DNA of 64,000 nucleotides from Frondihabitans australicus (lineage in GTDB: Bacteria; Actinomycetota; Actinomycetes; Actinomycetales; Microbacteriaceae), in assembly GCF_003634555.1 (NCBI RefSeq), contig NZ_RBKS01000001.1, positions 1,426,001 to 1,490,000 on the forward strand. The letters run 5' to 3'. Positions 25,378 through 31,893 of this stretch are shown here, piece after piece. The first letter of the stretch is position 1. Each line of letters begins with the position of its first letter. Both the position numbers and the translations under genes were made by a program. The notes below the pieces were generated by a model. That model had not been told where the DNA came from. It was given only the letters and a program-made list of their open reading frames with translations, and did not search any database.

Positions 25378-26130
25378 TCACGCGCGTGCGGCGACGACGT
25401 CGAGGGCGAGATCGGCCCGATCGGTGATGAGCCCGTCGACGCCCAGATCGAGCAGGCGGCGCATGTCGGCGGGATCGTTGACCGTCCAGACGTGCACCTC
25501 GACGCCGCGGTTGTGCGCCAGGCGCACGAGCTCGGGTGTGAGGATCCGCACGCCGCGGTGATGCTCGGGGATCTGGAGCGCGTCGACGGAGTCGAAGACC
25601 CGGCGGGCGATCATCGGCGCGCGGAGCCGCCCGGCCAGTGCCGCGGCGACGACCCCGCGCGACCCGGGGGAGGTGGCCACGCCGGGGAGGGCGTCGAGGG
25701 CCCGCTGCCGCCGGCGGTCGTCGAACGAGGTGATCAGCACCCGGTCGCAGGCGCGCGCCGCGTCGATCGCGGCGACGGCGGGCTCGACCACGGCGTCGAC
25801 CTTGAGGTCGATGTTGAAGAACGCGTCGGGGAGAGCGTCGAGCAGATCGGCGAGGGTCGACACGGTCTGGTCGGCACCGAGCCGCACTCGTCGCAGCTCG
25901 TCGCGAGTGCGCGACGCCAGGGGCGTCGAGTCGCCGGTCAGGCGCCCGAGGTCGGGGTCGTGACTGATCACGGCGACGCCGTCACTCGTGGCGTGGACGT
26001 CCGTCTCGAGGTGGGTGACGCCGATCGCCATGGCCTGCACGAAGGCGAGAAGAGTGTTCTCGGGAGCCCCGAGCGCGAGACCGCGGTGCGCGATCACCCG
26101 CGGCCGAGGCCCCGAGAACCAGTCGCTCAT
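25378..26130 (-). CDS. glycerophosphodiester phosphodiesterase family protein
   Basis: A 250-residue TIM-barrel metal-dependent phosphodiesterase that releases glycerol-3-phosphate from deacylated phospholipid head groups. Motifs: RVIAHRGLALGAPENTLLAF (residues 11-30; catalytic His and metal ligand Glu), HLETDVHATSDGVAVISHDPDLGRLTG (about 40-66, second His) and VHVWTVNDPADMRRLLDLGVDGLITD near the end. There is no signal peptide, so it is cytosolic. Its ATG overlaps the stop of the SPFH gene (ATGA). Glycerol-3-phosphate release is relevant to the glycerol genes elsewhere in the window, but they are not linked by operon. Confidence 0.92.
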   Translation of the reverse strand: MSDWFSGPRPRVIAHRGLALGAPENTLLAFVQAMAIGVTHLETDVHATSDGVAVISHDPDLGRLTGDSTPLASRTRDELRRVRLGADQTVSTLADLLDALPDAFFNIDLKVDAVVEPAVAAIDAARACDRVLITSFDDRRRQRALDALPGVATSPGSRGVVAAALAGRLRAPMIARRVFDSVDALQIPEHHRGVRILTPELVRLAHNRGVEVHVWTVNDPADMRRLLDLGVDGLITDRADLALDVVAARA

Positions 26131-27320
26131 TCGGTCGGTGCGGGAGCGGACGGGGCTGCGGTGCCCGGCTGGTCGCCTGTAGCGGGCGCAGGAGCCGGCG
26201 GAACCTCGCCCGCTGACGCAGTGGCCTCCGCCGCGGCATCCGCCGCCGTGGACGCCTCCTTCGACGCGGCGGCCGCAGAGGCGAGCGCATCGGCGAGGAG
26301 CGACCCCGGCGCCGCACCGGTCGTCCCGGAGGAGGCCCTGCGGCCCCGCGGCTCGTCCGACGCCGCGGCACCCGCGGCGCCCGCCGCACCGGCCGCTCCG
26401 CCGGCGGCAGCCGCGCCGCCGAGTGCGTCGCGCGCGCCGAGGAACCCTGCGCCGATGCCCTTGAGGGCCTCGGTGAACTCCGACGGGATCATCCAGACCT
26501 TGCTGGCGTTGCCGTCGGCGATCTTCGGCAGGGTCTGGAGGTACTGGTACGCCAGCAGCTTCGGGTCGGCGTCGCCGTCGTGGATCGCCTGGAACACGGT
26601 CTGGATGGCCTCGGCCTCACCCTGGGCCCGGAGGACCTGGGCCTTCGCGCTACCTTCGGCCTCGAGGATCGCGGCCTGCCGGGAGCCCTCGGCGTTGAGG
26701 ATCGCGGACTGCTTCGTGCCTTCGGCGCGGAGGATCTGGGCTCGGCGGTCTCGCTCGGCGCGCATCTGCTGCTCCATGGAGTCCTGGATCGACGCCGGCG
26801 GCTCGATCGCCTTGAGCTCGACTCGGCCGACGCGGATGCCCCACTTTCCCGTCGCCTCGTCGAGGACGACGCGCAGCTGGCCGTTGATGTTGTCGCGGCT
26901 GGTGAGCGCCTCCTCCAGGTTGAGGCCGCCGACCACGTTTCGGAGGGTGGTGGTGGTGAGCTGCTCGACCGCGCCGAGGTAGTTCGCGATCTCGTAGGTC
27001 GCGGCCCGGGCGTCGGTCACCTGGAAGTAGACGACGGTGTCGATGCGAACGACGAGGTTGTCTTCCGTGATGACGGGCTGCGGCGGGAACGACACGACCT
27101 GCTCGCGCATGTCGAGCAGCGGGCGGACCCGGTCGATGAACGGCACGAGGATGTTCAGGCCCGGGGCGAGGGTCTTGTGGTACCGCCCGAGGCGTTCCAC
27201 GACGCCGGCCGTCGCCTGGGGGATGATCCGGATGGATCGGAACAGGATCACCAGCACGAAGATGATGACGATGATCAGGACGACGGCGAGGACGATCCCG
27301 ACCGGATTCACGGTGGTCAT
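26127..27320 (-). CDS. SPFH/Band 7 (stomatin/prohibitin-like) membrane protein
   Basis: A 397-residue protein with one N-terminal transmembrane helix (residues ~6-28), then an SPFH domain starting RIIPQATAGVVERLGRYHKTL and including VQLLDMREQVVSFPPQPV-like segments. A coiled-coil built from AEG repeats follows (RAEGTKQSAILNAEG, about residues 205-235). The C-terminal ~110 residues are alanine/proline-rich and disordered, with a G-A-A-A-A-G-G tract. The family forms large membrane microdomain scaffolds and often associates with NfeD proteins, one of which is encoded 2 bases upstream. Function in actinobacteria is not defined. Confidence 0.92.
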   Translation of the reverse strand: MTTVNPVGIVLAVVLIIVIIFVLVILFRSIRIIPQATAGVVERLGRYHKTLAPGLNILVPFIDRVRPLLDMREQVVSFPPQPVITEDNLVVRIDTVVYFQVTDARAATYEIANYLGAVEQLTTTTLRNVVGGLNLEEALTSRDNINGQLRVVLDEATGKWGIRVGRVELKAIEPPASIQDSMEQQMRAERDRRAQILRAEGTKQSAILNAEGSRQAAILEAEGSAKAQVLRAQGEAEAIQTVFQAIHDGDADPKLLAYQYLQTLPKIADGNASKVWMIPSEFTEALKGIGAGFLGARDALGGAAAAGGAAGAAGAAGAAASDEPRGRRASSGTTGAAPGSLLADALASAAAASKEASTAADAAAEATASAGEVPPAPAPATGDQPGTAAPSAPAPTE

Positions 27321-27322
27321 GC

Positions 27323-27805
27323 TCAGATCCTTTCAGCGGGGACGACGACGGCCGTCGACCCTTCGATGGCGGTCACGACGACGGCCGTGCCCGGGTCGAG
27401 TGTCGGAGTGCCGTCGGCGGCGAGGAGCCTCGCCGTCCAGGTCTCTCCGTTGGCGAGTTTCACCTGGCCGAGTGGCCCGGCGCCGACGGCCGTCGAGGTG
27501 AGGGGCAGGAGCACCTCGCCCCGGATGCCCAGGAGGGCGTCGAGATTCGACGGGGTGGGGTCGCCGCCGCGCTTGAGGGCCCGCAGCAGGGGCGGGCGGA
27601 CGGTGAACAGCAGGAGCAGGGCGACCACCGCCGCGACGAGCACCTGCAGCCAGAAGGGACCCCCGACGAGGTCGGTGACGAGGCCGGCGAGGCTGCCGAC
27701 CGCGAGCATGAGGAACGTGAACTCGACCGTCGCCACCTCGACGATGACGAACAGGAGCATCAGGGCCCCCCAGATGATCCACGCGTACGTGGTGAACAGC
27801 TCCAT
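27323..27805 (-). CDS. NfeD-like membrane protein
   Basis: A 160-residue short-form NfeD protein: two or three N-terminal transmembrane helices (residues ~5-75) and a C-terminal OB-fold domain (LLGIRGEVLLPLTSTAVGAGPLGQV, then GTAVVVTAIEGSTAVV). It lacks the long-form ClpP-like protease domain. I chose the ATG at 27805 (MELFTTYAW), because the upstream in-frame start would place charged residues before the first helix. It is followed after 2 bases by the SPFH gene, the standard NfeD-stomatin operon thought to organise membrane microdomains. Confidence 0.9.
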   Translation of the reverse strand: MELFTTYAWIIWGALMLLFVIVEVATVEFTFLMLAVGSLAGLVTDLVGGPFWLQVLVAAVVALLLLFTVRPPLLRALKRGGDPTPSNLDALLGIRGEVLLPLTSTAVGAGPLGQVKLANGETWTARLLAADGTPTLDPGTAVVVTAIEGSTAVVVPAERI

Positions 27806-27988
27806 AGCTCTCAACCCCTTGGGCCGCGGGGCCCACTTGTTCGGCAGCGCTGTATATCTCACGCTGTCATTTCGGCCACACTAGCAGTCCGCGAGGCTCC
27901 GCGGCCGCACGGGCGGCGCTCTCACAGTTGATATCGTGGGGCCGGTCGCACGCGCCTCCGGCATGCGCCGTACCGAAGGAGACACCCC

Positions 27989-28753
27989 GTGGAAACCCCG
28001 CTCGCATCCGGCTCGCTCGAGGGCAAGCGCGCCCTGGTCACGGGCTCGTCCCGCGGCGTCGGCGCCGACACCGCCCAGTACCTCGCCGCGGCCGGTGCGA
28101 AGGTCGTCATCAACTACCGCAACAAGGAGAAGCGCGCGGTCCAGCTGGTCGACAAGATCGTCGCCGCCGGGGGAGACGCTCTCGCGATCGGCGCCGACCT
28201 CACCGACCCCGCATCGGTGGGCGGCATGATGTCGACGGTCGAGAAGGAGTGGGGCGGCCTCGACCTCCTGGTGCTGAACGCGTCGGGCGGCATGGAGTCG
28301 GGCATGGCCGAGAATTACGCGCTCCTGCTCAACCGCGACGCCCAGGTCGACGTGCTGAACCAGGCCCTGCCGCTCATGGCGCCGGGCTCGCGCGTCGTCT
28401 TCGTCACGAGCCACCAGGCGCACTTCATCCGCACCACCGAGACCATGCCCGAGTACCTCCCCGTGGCGCTCTCCAAGCGCGCCGGCGAGGACGCCCTGCG
28501 CGAGCTGATCCCGAGCCTGACCGAGAAGGGCATCTCGTTCGTCGTCGTCTCGGGCGACATGATCGAGGGCACCATCACCGCGACGCTGCTCGAGCGCTCG
28601 AACCCCGGCGCCATCGCGTCGCGCCGCGAGTCGGCCGGCAAGCTGTACAACGTGGCCGAGTTCGCCGCCGAGGTCGCGAGCGCGGCCGTCGACGAGATCC
28701 CCGCCGACCACGAGCGCCTCGTCGGCGACGTGTCGGACTTCGCGAAGGCCTGA
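27989..28753 (+). CDS. SDR family oxidoreductase, atypical active site
   Basis: A 254-residue Rossmann-fold protein with the NAD(P) motif TGSSRGVGADTA (about residue 19), NNAG-like LVLNASGG (about 95) and the Ser in FVTSHQAH (about 137). The canonical YxxxK is not intact: the lysine is in PVALSKRAGEDALRE (about 160), and the position four residues before it is Val, the nearest Tyr being seven residues before. It belongs to a group of actinobacterial SDRs that share the K-R-A-G-E-D motif; activity is uncertain. It heads a probable SDR-NUDIX-LLM operon (3-base gap to the next gene). GTG start behind GAAGGAGA. Confidence 0.85.
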   Translation: METPLASGSLEGKRALVTGSSRGVGADTAQYLAAAGAKVVINYRNKEKRAVQLVDKIVAAGGDALAIGADLTDPASVGGMMSTVEKEWGGLDLLVLNASGGMESGMAENYALLLNRDAQVDVLNQALPLMAPGSRVVFVTSHQAHFIRTTETMPEYLPVALSKRAGEDALRELIPSLTEKGISFVVVSGDMIEGTITATLLERSNPGAIASRRESAGKLYNVAEFAAEVASAAVDEIPADHERLVGDVSDFAKA

Positions 28754-28756
28754 CCC

Positions 28757-29251
28757 GTGAGCGACTCCGGCCGCGTGAGCGACTCCGGCCCCGTGAGCGA
28801 CTCCGACCGCGTGATCCTGCGCGCCACCTCGCGTCTCGTCGTGATCGACGAGGACGATCGCGTGCTGCTCATGCTGACGAAAGCGCCCGACACGTCCGGT
28901 TCGGCGCGCTGGATCACGCCCGGCGGCGGAGTCGACGAGGGCGAGACGCACGCCGAGGCTGCCATTCGGGAGCTCCACGAGGAGACCGGGCAGACGATCG
29001 CGGATCCTGGGCCCGTCGTCTACACCGAGGACTTCGCGGTGCCGTGGGACGCCGCCGACCACACGCACGGCCACGCCGAGTTCTACGTCGTGCACCTGCC
29101 GCACTTCGACATCGTCGAGGACGACTGGACCGACGACGAGAGGGTCGACATCCTCGAATCGCGCTGGTGGTCGCTCGCCGAGCTCGAGTCGACCGACGAG
29201 CCGCTCGAGCCGGCCGTGCTGGTCGACCTGGTGCGCAGGGCCCTGGCGTGA
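28757..29251 (+). CDS. NUDIX hydrolase
   Basis: A 164-residue Mg-dependent hydrolase of nucleoside diphosphates linked to another moiety. The Nudix box is GGGVDEGETHAEAAIRELHEETG (about residues 55-77), matching G-x5-E-x7-R-E-U-x-E-E-x-G. The N-terminus is built from three tandem 18-base repeats, each beginning with GTG (28757, 28775, 28793), so several in-frame starts exist. The first is preceded by GAAGG at a reasonable distance and is used here. The stop overlaps the next GTG (GTGA). Substrate unknown; mutT-like sanitation or a role in the flavin enzyme pathway downstream are both possible. Confidence 0.9.
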   Translation: MSDSGRVSDSGPVSDSDRVILRATSRLVVIDEDDRVLLMLTKAPDTSGSARWITPGGGVDEGETHAEAAIRELHEETGQTIADPGPVVYTEDFAVPWDAADHTHGHAEFYVVHLPHFDIVEDDWTDDERVDILESRWWSLAELESTDEPLEPAVLVDLVRRALA

Positions 29252-30321
29252 CGACGGGTCGCGGTCCGCTCGAACTCGGCTTCCTCTCGTTCGTCTCGAA
29301 CCCCTACCGGGGTCAGGGTCTGCCCGACGACGGCGCCGCACGAGCACTCGACGACGGCATCCGGCTCTTCCAGCGCGCCGAGGAGGTCGGATACGACATC
29401 GGCTGGATCCGGGTGCGCCACTTCGAGGAGTTTCCCTCGAGTCCGATGACCCTTCTCGCCGCCGTCTCGCAGCGCACCAGCCGCATCCGCATGGGCACCG
29501 GCGTGATCCCGATGCGCTACGAAGACCCGATCCGCCTCGCCGAGGACGCCGCGACCGTCGACCTGCTGAGCGGCGGCCGCCTCGAACTCGGCCTGTCGAC
29601 CGGCATCCCCGAGTTCGCCGCGACCTTCGACCCGGTCTTCGGCGAGACCGAGCGGTCGTTCGCCGACGAGTCGCAGCACCGACTCGGCCGCCTCGTGTCG
29701 GCGCTCCGCGGCGACACCGTCGCGAACTCCGGCGCCGGCTACATGTCGATCCCCGCCGACACCGACCTCATCGTGAGGCCCCACTCGCCCGGCCTCGCCG
29801 ACCGGGTCTGGTACGGCGCAGGATCCCTCCGCTCTGCCGCGAGAACCGGCTCGCAGGGGCTCGACCTGCACGTCTCGACCCTCAACACCGAGGAGACCGG
29901 CGACACGTTCGCCGCCGGTCAGGCGAAGCAGCTCCGCGCATACCGGGAGGCGTTCGCCGAGGCCACCGCCGGCAGCGGCCGGGAGCCCCGCGTCGCGGCG
30001 GGCCGCATCATCCTGCCGCTCATGTCGACGGCCGACGAGGAGGCGTACGCCGGCTTCATCGCGGGCTACGCCGAGCGCATGCACGACGACGGCCGCCCGC
30101 ACGACGAGAACGTGAAGATCCGCTTCGACCGGGTGCACGCCGGGTCTCCGTCGCAGATCGTCGACGAGCTGCTCGCCGACGAGGCGCTCGACGAGGTCAC
30201 CGAGCTGACGCTCACTCTGCCCGCGAACGGTGGCCTCGACGCGCACCTCCGCACGATCGAGGCGGTGGCCGAGCACGTGGCACCGGCGCTCGGGTGGGTG
30301 CCCGCCACCGCGTCGGCCTGA
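29248..30321 (+). CDS. LLM class flavin-dependent oxidoreductase
   Basis: A 357-residue luciferase-like monooxygenase with a TIM-barrel fold. Characteristic segments are LELGFLSFV at the start, GYDIGWIRVRHFEEFPSSPMTLLAAVSQRTSRIRMGTGV (about 48-90) and LAEDAATVDLLSGGRLELGLSTG (about 95-117), the last being the family core near the FMN/F420 site. Proteins of this type use FMNH2 or F420H2 to oxidise small molecules; the cofactor cannot be decided here. Its GTG overlaps the NUDIX stop, so it is the third gene of the SDR-NUDIX-LLM operon. Confidence 0.88.
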   Translation: MTTGRGPLELGFLSFVSNPYRGQGLPDDGAARALDDGIRLFQRAEEVGYDIGWIRVRHFEEFPSSPMTLLAAVSQRTSRIRMGTGVIPMRYEDPIRLAEDAATVDLLSGGRLELGLSTGIPEFAATFDPVFGETERSFADESQHRLGRLVSALRGDTVANSGAGYMSIPADTDLIVRPHSPGLADRVWYGAGSLRSAARTGSQGLDLHVSTLNTEETGDTFAAGQAKQLRAYREAFAEATAGSGREPRVAAGRIILPLMSTADEEAYAGFIAGYAERMHDDGRPHDENVKIRFDRVHAGSPSQIVDELLADEALDEVTELTLTLPANGGLDAHLRTIEAVAEHVAPALGWVPATASA

Positions 30322-30337
30322 TCCTGCGCCCCGTCTC

Positions 30338-30353
30338 TCATCACATGTGATGA
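30338..30353. promoter_or_regulatory. 16-base perfect palindrome, possible operator
   Basis: TCATCACATGTGATGA is fully self-complementary and sits about 17 bases after the LLM gene stop and 60 bases before the GT2 gene. Its shape suits a dimeric regulator of the downstream promoter; a terminator is less likely because it is A/T-rich with no loop. Confidence 0.45.
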
Positions 30354-30400
30354 CGACCGTTTTGGGCCGGTCGGACGATTCGACTCAAAACCGTCTTCAG

Positions 30401-30412
30401 TAGGTTTGACCT
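30401..30412 (+). promoter_or_regulatory. putative leaderless promoter of the GT2-GtrA gene
   Basis: TAGGTT (30401-30406) ends 6 bases before the ATG at 30413, with TTCGAC about 16 bases further upstream as a possible -35. No ribosome binding site is present. Confidence 0.45.
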
Positions 30413-31579
30413 ATGGAGCTCTCCGTCGTCGTCCCCACCTTCAATGAGGCACCCAATGTCGCCGAACTGGTGAGGCGCGTGCACGCGGCGGTCTCGGAAG
30501 CCGGGATCGACACCGAGATCGTCTTCGTCGACGACTCCCGCGACAACACGCCCGACGTGATCCGCGAGGTCGCGAAGACCGCTCCGCTGCCCGTCCGCAT
30601 GATCCACCGCGACGTCCCCGTCGGCGGCCTCTCGGGCGCCGTGATCGAGGGCCTCCGGTCGTCCGACTCGACCTGGCAGGTCGTCATGGACGGCGACTTG
30701 CAGCACCGTCCCGAGACCATCCCGTCGCTCGTCGCCAAGGGCACGGTCGACGGCGTCGACGTCGTCGTCGCCTCCCGCCACGTCGCCGGCGGCTCGAGCG
30801 ACGGCCTGAGCAACGGACTGCGTCGCTTCGTGTCGCAGGTGTCGATCCAGGTGACGAAGGCCCTGTTCCCGAAGCGTCTCGGCGGCACCACCGACCCGAT
30901 GAGCGGCTTCTTCGCGGTTCGCCGCGAGTCGATCGACCTCGAGGGGCTCCACCCGCGCGGCTTCAAGATCCTGCTCGAGATCCTCGCCCGCCAAGACCTC
31001 CAGATCGGCGAGGTCCCGCTCGTGTTCGAGGCCCGCCTCGCCGGCACGTCGAAGGCCGACATGAAGCAGGGCATCGCCCTCGGCCGCCAGCTCTTCGACC
31101 TCAAGTTCGGCCGCATCTCCGGTTTCGCCGCCATCGGCGCCCTCGGTGCGGTGGCGAACCTCGTGATCCTCGCGGGTCTTCAGCACTTCGGCGTCGGCTA
31201 CCTCGCCGCCGCCTGCATCGCCGCGATCGTGACGATCATCGGCAACTTCCTGCTGCAGGAGCGCTTCATCTTCAACGACCTCAAGGCCGGCGCCCGCGGC
31301 GTGTGGAAGCGCTGGTGGCACACCTTCGCCTTCAACGGCACCGAGTCGGCCGTCCGCACCTTCGCGCTCTGGGTGATCGTCGAGACGACGCACCTGCCGA
31401 GCGTGCCGGTGCAGGCCGTGCTGATCGTCATCGGCTTCACTCTGCGCTACCTCTACCAGTCGCGCGTCGTCTACAAGCAGCACGAGCAGGCTCCGGCCGA
31501 GATCGTCACCCTCGACGAGATCCTCGACCACGAGCACGCCCCGACCTCGCCGGCGCTGGCCGAGGAGCCCGCCGCGTAG
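30413..31579 (+). CDS. glycosyltransferase family 2 fused to GtrA-like membrane domain (polyprenyl-phosphate sugar synthase type)
   Basis: A 388-residue two-domain protein. Residues 1-~235 are a GT-A dolichol-phosphate-mannose-synthase-like enzyme: LSVVVPTFNEAPNV, VFVDDSRDNT (about 40), the DxD-like VMDGDLQHRPE (about 88) and FKILLEILAR. Residues ~240-355 are a GtrA-like domain with four transmembrane helices (GFAAIGALGAVANLVIL, then IIGNFLLQERFIFND). The enzyme would transfer a sugar to polyprenyl phosphate at the membrane and help flip or present the product. The C-terminal ~30 residues are acidic. Likely partner enzymes are the GT39-like transferase at 50726 or wall glycosylation systems elsewhere. 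Confidence 0.9.
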   Translation: MELSVVVPTFNEAPNVAELVRRVHAAVSEAGIDTEIVFVDDSRDNTPDVIREVAKTAPLPVRMIHRDVPVGGLSGAVIEGLRSSDSTWQVVMDGDLQHRPETIPSLVAKGTVDGVDVVVASRHVAGGSSDGLSNGLRRFVSQVSIQVTKALFPKRLGGTTDPMSGFFAVRRESIDLEGLHPRGFKILLEILARQDLQIGEVPLVFEARLAGTSKADMKQGIALGRQLFDLKFGRISGFAAIGALGAVANLVILAGLQHFGVGYLAAACIAAIVTIIGNFLLQERFIFNDLKAGARGVWKRWWHTFAFNGTESAVRTFALWVIVETTHLPSVPVQAVLIVIGFTLRYLYQSRVVYKQHEQAPAEIVTLDEILDHEHAPTSPALAEEPAA

Positions 31580-31893
31580 GTCGCTTCGCCCTCTGCACTC
31601 GCACGGCTGAGCCGTGCCCTCGTGTCGCACGGAGGAGATCGCGGCGTCAGGAGGTCCTGCGCCCGATGGGCTCGTTCCGCCGGGAGGACTCCTTTTCGCC
31701 GCGGGAGGATTCCCGGCCGATCTCGCGACTTCGGGCGGGAGCCGAGCGCCTTTCCGCCCGCTGGGGAGGGCGCCGTCGAGCGATTCCCTCCCGAGCGAAA
31801 CTGGCGGGCGCCGACAGGTCCTCCCGCGGCGACATTGTCCTCCCGCGGCGACGCAGTCCTCCCGCGGCGACGATCACCTCGCAGGCGAACGAC
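31580..31893. other. 314-base intergenic region with direct and inverted repeats
   Basis: No gene is supported. The region lies between two convergent genes. It is dominated by copies of a GTCCTCCCGCGGCG element: three in tandem at 31818-31874 and two in the opposite orientation near 31678-31689 and 31697-31709. Opposed copies could pair into a long hairpin and terminate transcription from both sides. Confidence 0.6.
31818..31874. repeat. 19-base tandem repeat, three copies
   Basis: Units start at 31818, 31837 and 31856. Each begins with the invariant 16 bases GTCCTCCCGCGGCGAC followed by three variable bases (ATT, GCA, GAT). Two inverted relatives lie about 120 bases to the left. Confidence 0.85.

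Noticed and set aside
31818-31874. Possible CRISPR or attachment site
   Set aside because: Units are only 19 bases with 3 variable bases, so there are no spacers; no integrase nearby.
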